NCBI GenBank assembly: GCA_902613805.1
Contig: CACMIV010000002.1
Location: 186,001-250,000 of the forward strand
Length of the DNA stretch: 64,000 bases
Direction of reading: 5' to 3'
Source of the DNA: an uncultured Pelagibacteraceae bacterium
GTDB taxonomy: Bacteria; Pseudomonadota; Alphaproteobacteria; Pelagibacterales; AG-422-B15
The position numbers and the translations under genes were made by a program. This document shows positions 15,956 to 24,321 of the stretch, in pieces. How positions within the stretch are numbered: the first letter of the stretch is position 1; each line of letters starts with the position of its first letter. The notes under the pieces are model-generated. The model saw only the letters and a list, made by a program, of their open reading frames with translations, did not search any database and was not told the DNA's origin.

Positions 15956-16722
15956 TAATCCCTCTTTTAAAAGTTACAAATTTAAGCAAATCTTATGATA
16001 ATATTGTTGGATGTAAAAATATTTCAATGTCACTATATCCAGGTGAAGTATTGGGCATTGTCGGTGAGTCTGGTTCCGGTAAAACAACCTTAATTAACTG
16101 CTTATCCGGCAATCTTGAGCCTGATAGAGGAAAAATAATTTTCAATATTAACAACAAAAAAACCGACTTTTTAAATATATCAGAGTCAGAGAAAAGAAAA
16201 TTTATTAGAACAGATTTAGCTTTTGTTCATCAAAACCCACGTGACGGATTAAGATTAAATGTATCAGCAGGTGGTAATATAGGCGAAAAATTAATGTCTG
16301 TTGGCTATAGACATTATGGAAATATAAGAAGCTTAGCAACAAAATGGATTAATAAAGTTGAAATAGACAAAAGTAGAATTGATGATCTACCCATTACTTT
16401 CTCAGGTGGAATGCTTCAAAGACTTCAAATAGCAAAAAATCTAATAACAAGCCCAAATGTTATTTTTATGGATGAACCAACTGGTGGGCTAGATGTTTCA
16501 GTTCAAGCTCGTGTTCTTGATTTGATAAGATCACTTGTTAATGAGTTGAACCTTACAGTAATTATTGTATCACATGATTTAGCCGTTATCAGATTACTTG
16601 CAGATAAAATGATTGTCATGAAAAACGGTACTGTAATCGAGTCTGGTTTAAGCGATCAGGTACTTGAAGATCCTCAGCAAGAATATACACAGCTATTAGT
16701 AAGTTCGGTGTTACACGTTTAA
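15952..16722 (+). CDS. phnK: C-P lyase ABC-type protein PhnK
   Basis: 256 residues. ABC ATPase with Walker A GESGSGKTT, a Q-loop VHQNPRDGLRLNVSAGGNIGEK that is distinctive for PhnK, signature FSGGMLQRLQIAKNL and Walker B VIFMDEPTGGLDVSVQ. It has no transmembrane partner. PhnK docks on the PhnGHIJ core and opens it in an ATP-dependent way. The ATG overlaps the phnJ stop by 4 bp. Confidence 0.94.
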   Translation: MIIPLLKVTNLSKSYDNIVGCKNISMSLYPGEVLGIVGESGSGKTTLINCLSGNLEPDRGKIIFNINNKKTDFLNISESEKRKFIRTDLAFVHQNPRDGLRLNVSAGGNIGEKLMSVGYRHYGNIRSLATKWINKVEIDKSRIDDLPITFSGGMLQRLQIAKNLITSPNVIFMDEPTGGLDVSVQARVLDLIRSLVNELNLTVIIVSHDLAVIRLLADKMIVMKNGTVIESGLSDQVLEDPQQEYTQLLVSSVLHV

Positions 16723-16723
16723 T

Positions 16724-17398
16724 ATGATTGAGGTAAAAAAAGTTAATAAATCGTTTACTTTATTTAACCAAAATAACGCGAAGATAACAGTTTTTAAAAA
16801 TTTAAATTTTGAGGTTAATCCAGGTGAAATTGTAGCCCTTAAAGGACCATCAGGCATAGGTAAATCAAGTATTTTAAAGATGATTTATGGAAGTTATATA
16901 ATTGATAAGGGTGCTATAATTATAAATAATAAAAATATTGCCACTCTATCGGCTCAGGAAATACTTAAACTTAGAAAAACTTCAATTGGGTATGTGAGCC
17001 AATTTTTAAAAGTGATACCCCGTATTTCTGCTTTAGATGTAATAATGGAACCATTATTAAATTCAGGTGATAATAAAAATAATGCTTATAAAAAATCGAT
17101 AAAACTTTTAAAGGACTTAAATATTGAGAAGAATTTGTGGCACTTATCTCCGCTAACTTTTTCTGGGGGCGAGCAACAGAGAATTAATATCGCACGAGGT
17201 TTTATAAAAGACCTTCCTTACTTGTTACTCGATGAGCCAACTGCAAGTCTTGACAGTAGAAATCGTGATATAATTATCAATTTAATTAAAGCGAAATCTA
17301 ATAGAGGCGTATCAATTATTGGAATCTTTCATGACGAATATTCTCGAAAAAAGTTGAATGTAAGAGAGATTGATCTAAACATTGAAACAAAGCATTAA
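16724..17398 (+). CDS. phnL: C-P lyase ABC-type protein PhnL
   Basis: 224 residues. Walker A GPSGIGKSS, a Q-loop VSQFLKVIPRISALDVIMEPLL (PhnL-type), signature FSGGEQQRINIARGF and Walker B LLLDEPTASLD. PhnL pairs with PhnK on the C-P lyase core and is needed for the first nucleophilic step. It starts one base after the phnK stop and overlaps phnN by 17 bp. Confidence 0.94.
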   Translation: MIEVKKVNKSFTLFNQNNAKITVFKNLNFEVNPGEIVALKGPSGIGKSSILKMIYGSYIIDKGAIIINNKNIATLSAQEILKLRKTSIGYVSQFLKVIPRISALDVIMEPLLNSGDNKNNAYKKSIKLLKDLNIEKNLWHLSPLTFSGGEQQRINIARGFIKDLPYLLLDEPTASLDSRNRDIIINLIKAKSNRGVSIIGIFHDEYSRKKLNVREIDLNIETKH

Positions 17399-17933
17399 AA
17401 GAAACGGCAAGGCTTTTATCGTCTTAGGTCCATCAGGATCTGGTAAAAATACCCTTATAAATGGAGCCTGTAAAAATATCGATAATCTAAAGGCGATCAA
17501 AAGATACATTACAAGAACTAAAATAGATATTAATGAAGACTACAACCCCATTGATGAAAAAATATTTACACAAATGAAGAGTGAAAATTTATTTTGTACA
17601 ACATGGAATGCAAATAATTGCAATTATGGTATTCACAAAGATGCAATTGATGATCTTAAAGATGGGAAAAACATAATATTTGCTGGATCTAGAGAATATA
17701 TAAATAATATATTATATGATATATCCTCTTCTATCGTTATACACATAAATGCTACTAGCAATTTATTGAGTCAACGAATTTTTGATAGAAAAAGAGAGAA
17801 CGAATTCGAAATCAACTCTCGAATAAAAAGAGAAAATTATAATTTACCAACAAGTACAAAATTTGTAGAAAATAATAGCAGTATTGATCAAGGTATTATG
17901 AATTTAACTGCATTAATTAAAAGTTTAATTTAA
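17382..17933 (+). CDS. phnN: Ribose 1,5-bisphosphokinase PhnN
   Basis: 183 residues; guanylate-kinase-like P-loop GPSGSGKNT at residues 16-24. The ITRTKIDINEDY segment replaces the guanylate-binding region, as in PhnN. It phosphorylates ribose 1,5-bisphosphate to PRPP, the last step that recycles the sugar after C-P bond cleavage. It starts with TTG at 17382, inside the end of phnL. Its 3' end overlaps by 17 bp the convergent DUF1045 gene. Confidence 0.9.
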   Translation: MKQSIKRNGKAFIVLGPSGSGKNTLINGACKNIDNLKAIKRYITRTKIDINEDYNPIDEKIFTQMKSENLFCTTWNANNCNYGIHKDAIDDLKDGKNIIFAGSREYINNILYDISSSIVIHINATSNLLSQRIFDRKRENEFEINSRIKRENYNLPTSTKFVENNSSIDQGIMNLTALIKSLI

Positions 17934-18633
17934 ACCTTTTTATTTCCTCAAAATGGCCATTTTTATTTTCACCAAGTAAACTAATTTCATTAAATTCAAT
18001 TACATTATTTGATATTTTGTAAATTAATTTTTCTAGTTCTAATTTTTGTTTGTTAGATAATTTATTGTTATTTTGGTTCATTAGCGTCATATGAAATTTA
18101 AACTGATCAAAGACGAATGGATATCCCCACTCTTTTAAATATTTGTTTTGCTTAATAGTTAAAGAATCAGGGATCCTTTTTTTTATTTCTGTTTTATTTA
18201 GCTCTGCCCTAAAAGTATCTAGATGTTTAACAAGATCATTCTCAAGGTTTATTAATAATTTGTTTGGTTTTCTGCTAGTTATGAAAGTAAATTTTTTACT
18301 ATAAACAATTTTTAAACCTTGTATCTTAAATCTACTATGTTGTGCTGCTATATGGCTAATAACATCATAAAAATTTTTTGTTTTAACATTTCTTTTAAGT
18401 CTAAATGGTGCCTTTAATGTTGCGTGAAACCCATACTTTGCAGGCTGTTCACAATAGTCTTTAAGTTCATCAAAGAATGTAAAACCTCTACTAATAAAAT
18501 ATTTTTGACGTCTTGTTAGTGATATTTTTTTCTTTTTATTGATATCTCTACCTAAAAGGTTTTTTCCGAAGTTTTCTAAACTCGAGTTTTTTTTAGGCAA
18601 AAAGTAAATTGCCACTCTTTTGTAATTAGTCAT
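17917..18633 (-). CDS. DUF1045 family, predicted 2H-type phosphoesterase of C-P lyase loci
   Basis: 238 residues; matches the DUF1045 proteins that accompany phn genes in alphaproteobacteria (TIGR03223). Two H-x-T-x motifs, His69-Ala-Thr71-Leu (YGFHATLKAPFRL) and His180-Met-Thr182-Leu (FKFHMTLM), are the hallmark of 2H phosphodiesterases. No PhnP (metallo-beta-lactamase-type 1,2-cyclic phosphodiesterase) is encoded in this locus, so DUF1045 probably opens the ribosyl 1,2-cyclic phosphate made by PhnJ; that step is inference. It is on the opposite strand to its partners, overlapping phnN and divergent from phnM with a 49-bp gap. Confidence 0.85.
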   Translation of the reverse strand: MTNYKRVAIYFLPKKNSSLENFGKNLLGRDINKKKKISLTRRQKYFISRGFTFFDELKDYCEQPAKYGFHATLKAPFRLKRNVKTKNFYDVISHIAAQHSRFKIQGLKIVYSKKFTFITSRKPNKLLINLENDLVKHLDTFRAELNKTEIKKRIPDSLTIKQNKYLKEWGYPFVFDQFKFHMTLMNQNNNKLSNKQKLELEKLIYKISNNVIEFNEISLLGENKNGHFEEIKRFKLNF

Positions 18634-18682
18634 AATACTTTAACAATAATCTAATAAATTAGTAATATCTTGTTAAATAAAT

Positions 18683-19825
18683 ATGAATGAATTTGTAATA
18701 AAAAATGCCCATATTGTTTGTCCGGACGAGTCTTTTATGGGCCATGTTTACATTGCAAACGGTATAATAAAGGATTTAAGTAAAGGAAATTATACAGGAA
18801 ATTCTGCTTTCGATTTAAACAAGGATTTCTTAATTCCTGGTTTAATCGAACTTCATACAGATAATATCGAAAGACATTTAACACCCAGGCCAAAAGTAGA
18901 ATGGCCAATTATAAACGCATTGCTAGCTCATGATAGAGAATTGTCTTCCGTCGGTATAACCACGGTATTTGATGCACTTAGAGTTGGATCGATACCAAAA
19001 GGGAACCTTCAAGGTGAATATAAAAAATATGCTAAAGCAACAGCTGACCAAATTTCAACTTTAAAAAAAAATAAACTTTTTAAAATTGACCATTATATTC
19101 ACTTGCGTGCAGAAACCGCATCTGAAACGTTAGCAAATGAACTTGATGAGTTTGATGAATCAAGCAACGTTAAAATGATAAGCATTATGGACCATACACC
19201 GGGACAAAGACAATTTAGAAATACAGATAAATATAAGGAATATTTAGCGGGTAAATATCAACTATCTGATGAAGAAATGGAAAATCACTTCTCTAAATTA
19301 AAAGCACTGCAGTCAAAAAATAGTGAAATACATATAAAGAAAATATCTGAAGCACAAATGAGATTTCAATGTGTTCTTGCGAGTCATGATGACACTACTA
19401 TAGAAGATGTATTAAGTTCAAAAAATCTAGGAGTTTCAATAGCAGAATTTCCAACCACAATCGAAGCAGCAAAAGAGTCGCAAAAAGAAGACATGAAAAT
19501 TATCATGGGTTCGCCAAATTTAATGAGAGGTGGGTCACATTCTGGAAATATTTCAGCTCAAGAACTCATAGACGAAAATTGCCTTGATATTTTTAGCTCT
19601 GACTATATCCCGTCATCCCTACTTTCTTCAGCTGTCAAATGGGGTTTAGAGTCCGGTAATATGCCAAAAGCAATTGCCTCTATTTCAAGAAACCCAGCAA
19701 TAGCTACACAGCTTCTAGACCGAGGTAGTATACAGTGCGGCATGAAGGCGGACCTAGTTAGTTTCAGTATTTATAACAATTTACCAATAGTAAAAAAAGT
19801 ATGGGTATCTGGACAAGCGATATAA
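18683..19825 (+). CDS. phnM: PhnM, alpha-D-ribose 1-methylphosphonate 5-triphosphate diphosphatase
   Basis: 380 residues, the usual length. Amidohydrolase fold with the PhnM-specific metal motif ELHTDNIERHLTPRP (about residues 56-70). Also seen are a metal-bridging region around HYIHLRAE, the MDHTPGQRQF block, SHDD and FSSDYIPSSLL. It removes pyrophosphate from the triphosphate intermediate, giving the PhnJ substrate. It has no obvious Shine-Dalgarno and is separated from phnGHIJKLN by the opposite-strand DUF1045 gene, so it needs its own promoter in the 49-bp divergent gap. Its stop abuts that of the aquaporin gene. Confidence 0.93.
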   Translation: MNEFVIKNAHIVCPDESFMGHVYIANGIIKDLSKGNYTGNSAFDLNKDFLIPGLIELHTDNIERHLTPRPKVEWPIINALLAHDRELSSVGITTVFDALRVGSIPKGNLQGEYKKYAKATADQISTLKKNKLFKIDHYIHLRAETASETLANELDEFDESSNVKMISIMDHTPGQRQFRNTDKYKEYLAGKYQLSDEEMENHFSKLKALQSKNSEIHIKKISEAQMRFQCVLASHDDTTIEDVLSSKNLGVSIAEFPTTIEAAKESQKEDMKIIMGSPNLMRGGSHSGNISAQELIDENCLDIFSSDYIPSSLLSSAVKWGLESGNMPKAIASISRNPAIATQLLDRGSIQCGMKADLVSFSIYNNLPIVKKVWVSGQAI

Positions 19826-20464
19826 TTAATCGTAAAACCGAAGAATAAAATATGCAATTAAGAGTCCAATTAATTGCATAAAAATAAACATCAACACGTG
19901 CTGTGGATCTATACCGGTAAATGTGTTGGTGAATGATCTACTGATCGTGACAGCTGGATTGGCAAATGACGTTGAAGATGTGAACCAATAAGCCCCAGTT
20001 ATATATAAAGCCACCGCTATTGCTGGATCTCTTTTTGCCTTTAGTGTGAGCACAATTGTAATTAATAAGCCTATTGTTGCAACCACTTCAGAGACATGAA
20101 TATTAATTCCTGTTCTTTCTTTAGTTGAAAATTCAATAAATAAATCATCAAAAATATAATTTGCTAAAATGACTCCAGAAGTGCCACCCACTAGTTGAAA
20201 AATGATAAATAATATCATCGTTACGTTATTAATATCTGATTTAAATCTAAAATAAAGTGTAACAACTGGATTAAAATGAGCTCCAGATATAGGACCAAAT
20301 ATTGATATTATCACGTAAAGCATTGCTCCTGTTGCTATTGCATTAGCAAGCAATACAACACCTTCATTTGTAGGAGATAGATTTTCGGCCATTATCCCTG
20401 ATCCTACTACCGAGAAAACAAGTAAGAGTGTACCCAGATATTCAGAAAGTATTTTTTTAGGCAT
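19826..20464 (-). CDS. Aquaglyceroporin-type channel, probable arsenite channel (AqpS-like)
   Basis: 212 residues, six spans and two half-helices. The first pore motif is N-P-V (residues 65-67, HFNPVVT) rather than N-P-A; the second is N-P-A (169-171) followed by the selectivity-filter Arg176. A MIP channel directly after an arsenate reductase recalls Sinorhizobium meliloti aqpS-arsC, where the channel lets arsenite out down its gradient in place of a pump. It starts right after the arsC stop. Role in arsenite exit is inference from context; water or small-polyol transport is the alternative. Confidence 0.8.
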   Translation of the reverse strand: MPKKILSEYLGTLLLVFSVVGSGIMAENLSPTNEGVVLLANAIATGAMLYVIISIFGPISGAHFNPVVTLYFRFKSDINNVTMILFIIFQLVGGTSGVILANYIFDDLFIEFSTKERTGINIHVSEVVATIGLLITIVLTLKAKRDPAIAVALYITGAYWFTSSTSFANPAVTISRSFTNTFTGIDPQHVLMFIFMQLIGLLIAYFILRFYD

Positions 20465-20893
20465 TTATTTAAGCAAATTTTCTTTTATTAATTGATCAAT
20501 ATAATCAAATGTAGATCTAAAAAACTTTTTGTGATCGACTTCGTTTAAGTTCTGTTTAACGGGGTCTTCAATATTGAAATGAAATGTTTTTGGAGCACCC
20601 GGCCAGATCGGACATGTTTCTTTAGCGGCATTTCCACACACAGTAACGACATAATCCATAGAGGGAGAGTTGGGCTCACCAAATACGTCCCAACTTTTAC
20701 TATAGAGTTTCTCAGTCGGTATTTTCATATCATCTAATAAATCGAGTGTTTTAGGATTTATTATTCCTGAAGGTGTGCTACCAGCGCTATAGCCTTTCAG
20801 ACTTTCACTATATTTATAATTGGTAATTGCCTCAGCTATAATGCTTCTGGCTGAATTTTGCGTACATAAATATAAAACATTTTTAATGCTCAT
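20465..20893 (-). CDS. arsC: Arsenate reductase, LMW-phosphatase type
   Basis: 142 residues; P-loop CTQNSARS with Cys10 and Arg16, the C-x5-R motif shared with low-molecular-weight tyrosine phosphatases. Resolving cysteines Cys86 and Cys94 sit in VTVCGNAAKETCP, as in arsenate reductases, and are absent from true phosphatases. It reduces arsenate to arsenite with a thiol relay. The ATG overlaps the phoB stop by 4 bp, so it belongs to the pst-phoUB transcript, and is followed at once by the channel gene. Confidence 0.88.
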   Translation of the reverse strand: MSIKNVLYLCTQNSARSIIAEAITNYKYSESLKGYSAGSTPSGIINPKTLDLLDDMKIPTEKLYSKSWDVFGEPNSPSMDYVVTVCGNAAKETCPIWPGAPKTFHFNIEDPVKQNLNEVDHKKFFRSTFDYIDQLIKENLLK

Positions 20894-21576
20894 ATACCAA
20901 GAGAATATCCAGCAGATCTAATTGTTCTAATTGGGTCGTATTCAAATCCTTCGTTTAATGCTTTTCTTAATCTTCTGATATGAACATCAACTGTTCTAGG
21001 CTCGACATATGGACTTGTAGTCCATACATAATCTAATAATTGTTGTCTTGAAAATACTTTACCTTGATTTTCCATTAAAAAACGCAATAAATTAAATTCC
21101 GTAGGTCCAAGACTTATTTCTGTTTTATCCCTGGTGACACGATGCGTTGAAACATCTAATTGAATTCCCTTATAAGTAAGAACTTCATTATAAAAAATAG
21201 GTCTTAAGCGTTTAAGTACTGCTTTAATTCTTGCTACTAACTCATTGACTGAAAATGGTTTTGTTATGTAGTCATCAATTTCAGTTTCAAATGCTCTTAA
21301 TTTATCTTCTTCTTCTCCTTTAGCTGTGAGCATAATTAAAGGAATGTTCTTTGTAGTTTTATCTTTACGTACTCGTCTACACAATTCTAACCCAGAAATA
21401 TTTGGGAGCATCCAGTCAACGATTATGAGATCGTATTTAATATCACCAAATATACTATCCAATGCGCTATCGCCATCAAAGCATACGTCTACATCAAATC
21501 CACTAGCTGTGAGATTGTATTTTAATAATTCAACTATTGAGACTTCATCCTCAATTACTAGGATTTTAGGTTTCAT
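20890..21576 (-). CDS. phoB: Phosphate regulon response regulator PhoB
   Basis: 228 residues. Receiver domain with acidic pocket Glu9-Asp10 and phospho-acceptor Asp54 (IVDWMLP), switch Thr in MLTAK and Lys in TKPF. The C-terminal OmpR-type winged helix carries VDVHIRRLRKAL. An in-frame ATG at 21591 exists, but the ATG at 21576 overlaps the phoU stop as TAATG, has AAGGTG ahead and gives the normal PhoB start MKPKILVIEDE. It binds the Pho boxes seen before phnC, pstS and other genes of this window. Confidence 0.95.
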   Translation of the reverse strand: MKPKILVIEDEVSIVELLKYNLTASGFDVDVCFDGDSALDSIFGDIKYDLIIVDWMLPNISGLELCRRVRKDKTTKNIPLIMLTAKGEEEDKLRAFETEIDDYITKPFSVNELVARIKAVLKRLRPIFYNEVLTYKGIQLDVSTHRVTRDKTEISLGPTEFNLLRFLMENQGKVFSRQQLLDYVWTTSPYVEPRTVDVHIRRLRKALNEGFEYDPIRTIRSAGYSLGI

Positions 21577-22268
21577 TACACCTTTTCCCACTTAATTCTT
21601 TTTTCCGACTTACGTTCTAAGGCTTGACCAGTTGTAATGAAGTGAATGTCTTCAGCAATATTTTGAACATAATCTCCTATTCTCTCTATGTTTTTAGCAA
21701 TCGACAATAAGTGTGAACAGCCTGTAATTGTATCTGGGTCTTCTGCCATCGTCTTAAGAAGATCCCTGTAAATTGATAAATACAATTCATCAATATCGCC
21801 GTCTAAATCCCAAGCATTAATTGCTAGCGTATCTGATTTTTGAACGAAGGCATCTAAAACATTTTTTATCATTCTTTGAACGTTCTCACCCATATTGACA
21901 ATTTCTGAAACCGGCGTGTCGGGCATATTTATTTTTACATTTGCAACTCTTTTAGCAATATTGGTAGCGTGATCACCCATTCTCTCGAGATCGTTTGCAA
22001 TGCTTAGTGCCGAAAGTACGGTTCTTAAATCATTAGCAAGCGGTTGCCTCATTGCAATTACTTTGTATGTTAAAGCATCAATTTCCTTTTCTAAGGCATC
22101 TATTTTATTATCATCTCTTAAAATTTCTTCTGCAAAAGCAGTATCTTTATCACCCAAAGCAACAAGAGAATTGTGAAGCTGTGTTTCAACCAATCCTCCC
22201 ATTTTAATTAATGTACTATTTATTAAATCTAATTGCTCATCATAAGATGAAACTATGTGTTCACTCAT
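21576..22268 (-). CDS. phoU: Phosphate signalling protein PhoU
   Basis: 230 residues in two three-helix repeats, each with the PhoU metal-binding pattern (ANDLERMGDHATNIAKR in the first, AKNIERIGDYVQNIAED in the second). PhoU links the Pst transporter state to PhoR kinase activity and restrains Pi uptake. It is encoded between pstB (its ATG overlaps the pstB stop) and phoB. Confidence 0.95.
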   Translation of the reverse strand: MSEHIVSSYDEQLDLINSTLIKMGGLVETQLHNSLVALGDKDTAFAEEILRDDNKIDALEKEIDALTYKVIAMRQPLANDLRTVLSALSIANDLERMGDHATNIAKRVANVKINMPDTPVSEIVNMGENVQRMIKNVLDAFVQKSDTLAINAWDLDGDIDELYLSIYRDLLKTMAEDPDTITGCSHLLSIAKNIERIGDYVQNIAEDIHFITTGQALERKSEKRIKWEKV

Positions 22269-23029
22269 TAACCAAACCTCCCTGTTATATAATCTTGCGT
22301 TCTCTGATCTGATGGATTTGAAAAGATTGTTTCAGTCTTATCAACTTCAACTAATTTACCTAAATGAAAAAAACCTGTCCTTGATGAAACTCTAGCGGCT
22401 TGTTGCATCGAGTGTGTAACAATAATTATTGTATATTCTGTTTTAAGATCTCCCATTAATTCTTCAATTCTAGCCGTAGCAATTGGGTCTAAAGCTGAAC
22501 AAGGCTCATCCATTAGAATAATATCTGGATTTACGGATATAGCTCTTGCAATACACAATCTTTGTTGCTGTCCCCCCGAGAGGCCTGTTCCCGCATCGTA
22601 TAATCTATCTTTAACCTCATCAAAGAGAGCCGCTTTTTTTAGACTGGTAACAACAATTTCTTCTAAATCAGATTTATGTTCTGCTATTCCATGTATTCTT
22701 GGACCATAAGCTACATTTTCAAAAATAGATTTTGGAAAGGGGTTCGGCTTTTGAAAAACCATGCCCACCCGTTCTCTTAGTTGTTCAACTTGCATGTCTG
22801 GTGCATAAATATCGTTGCCATCGATTTCTATTTTTCCTTGTACTTTGCATATATCAATAACATCGTTCATTCTATTTAAGCATCTAATAAAGGTTGATTT
22901 ACCACAACCTGATGGACCTATTAAAGCAGTGACTTGTTTTTCTTCCATGTACATGGAAACATCGAAGAGTGCCTGTTTCTCTCCATAATAAACATTCAAG
23001 TTATCTGCTTTTATTTTTATACTTTTCAT
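22268..23029 (-). CDS. pstB: Phosphate ABC transporter ATP-binding protein PstB
   Basis: 253 residues. Walker [33 protein letters not shown] (the PstB-specific Q-loop region), [14 protein letters not shown] and [11 protein letters not shown]. It powers high-affinity Pi import with PstA, PstC and PstS, all encoded just upstream in the same direction. It starts eight bases after the pstA stop. Confidence 0.96.
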   Translation of the reverse strand: MKSIKIKADNLNVYYGEKQALFDVSMYMEEKQVTALIGPSGCGKSTFIRCLNRMNDVIDICKVQGKIEIDGNDIYAPDMQVEQLRERVGMVFQKPNPFPKSIFENVAYGPRIHGIAEHKSDLEEIVVTSLKKAALFDEVKDRLYDAGTGLSGGQQQRLCIARAISVNPDIILMDEPCSALDPIATARIEELMGDLKTEYTIIIVTHSMQQAARVSSRTGFFHLGKLVEVDKTETIFSNPSDQRTQDYITGRFG

Positions 23030-23037
23030 ATTCTATT

Positions 23038-24321
23038 TTACCATTTTGTTTCAAATTTTCTTCTAATTAATACTGCAGCTAAATTCATTAAAATTAAAAA
23101 TCCAAGTAACATCATAATTGTAGCTGAAGTTTTTTCAACATAACCTCTTTCTGCGCTTTCTGACCATAAATAAACCTGAACTGGCAAAGAGGCAGAAGCA
23201 TCCAGCGGTGTTTGTGGAACATCTACAACAAATGCCACCATACCAATTAATAATAATGGCGCAGTTTCTCCAAGTGCTTGAGCAAGGCCTATAATTGTAC
23301 CTGTTAATGCACCAGGCATTGCTACAGGAACTACATGATGCATTACTGCTTGCATTTTGGTTGCTCCGACTGCTAATGCTCCTTCTCTTATTGATGGTGG
23401 CACCGCCCTTAATGAGGCTCTAGTTGCAATAATTATTGTTGGTAGGGTCATTAAAGATAAGACTATGCCTCCAACCAGTGGTGTTGACCTTGGCAATCCA
23501 AATGTATTTAAAATAATACCAAGCCCCAATAAGCCAAATACAATAGAAGGTACCGCTGCTAAATTATTAATATTAATTTCAATAAAATCGGTAACTTTAT
23601 TTTTTGGTGCAAATTCCTCAAGATAAATAGCTGCAAAAATTCCAATAGGAAAAGACAAAATCAAAACTACCAAAATTGTGAATAAAGAACCTACTATTGA
23701 ACCTCCTACTCCTGCCAGTTCAGGTTCTCGGCTGTCACCCCTCATTAAAAATGGTAGATTGAATTCATAGCTGACAAGTCCCCTATCTACAAGGTCATCA
23801 AAAAATAAGAGTTGAATATCTTTAATTCTTCTTTTGTCTTCATCTAAGTCCCTTGGGTAGTTTCCTTTATTAACCTGATCTACATCGTCGGAGGCAGTTA
23901 AATATATTGTTTCTGTTTCATTTATATTTGACTTATTCGATTTTAAAAATTCTCTTATTTCTTGCTCAAATTCAATACTGAATAATCGTATCAACATTTT
24001 CTTATCTTTTTTCTCTTCAATATCTGGAAAAAGTCTATAAATAGCTTTTTTGGAAAAAGAATACATTGACAGGTTGTTAATATCCTCTGAACTCATCTCA
24101 GAAAATTGTGTCGTGTCTTCAATAAGATTTAAAAAAGGTACATCTACCTGGATAACAGTTCTATAAAATGCTGAATAGCCAGATGAAAATATATTTAGAA
24201 ATAAAATAAGCACCCATGCAAGCGCAAAGCTCATTGCACCAATACAATAAATCCTAAATCTTTTCTCTGAATTGAGCCTTTTATTTAAACTATTTATTCT
24301 TTGTTCTATTCTATCAGTCAT
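23038..24321 (-). CDS. pstA: Phosphate ABC transporter permease PstA with long N-terminal domain
   Basis: 427 residues, against about 290 in E. coli. One helix near residues 25-48 is followed by a periplasmic region of about 140 residues (DUF3333-like, common in alphaproteobacterial PstA). The six-span permease core begins near residue 205 with the motif LREGALAVGATKMQAVMHHVVPVAMPG for docking PstB. The start overlaps the pstC stop by 8 bp. Confidence 0.93.
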   Translation of the reverse strand: MTDRIEQRINSLNKRLNSEKRFRIYCIGAMSFALAWVLILFLNIFSSGYSAFYRTVIQVDVPFLNLIEDTTQFSEMSSEDINNLSMYSFSKKAIYRLFPDIEEKKDKKMLIRLFSIEFEQEIREFLKSNKSNINETETIYLTASDDVDQVNKGNYPRDLDEDKRRIKDIQLLFFDDLVDRGLVSYEFNLPFLMRGDSREPELAGVGGSIVGSLFTILVVLILSFPIGIFAAIYLEEFAPKNKVTDFIEININNLAAVPSIVFGLLGLGIILNTFGLPRSTPLVGGIVLSLMTLPTIIIATRASLRAVPPSIREGALAVGATKMQAVMHHVVPVAMPGALTGTIIGLAQALGETAPLLLIGMVAFVVDVPQTPLDASASLPVQVYLWSESAERGYVEKTSATIMMLLGFLILMNLAAVLIRRKFETKW

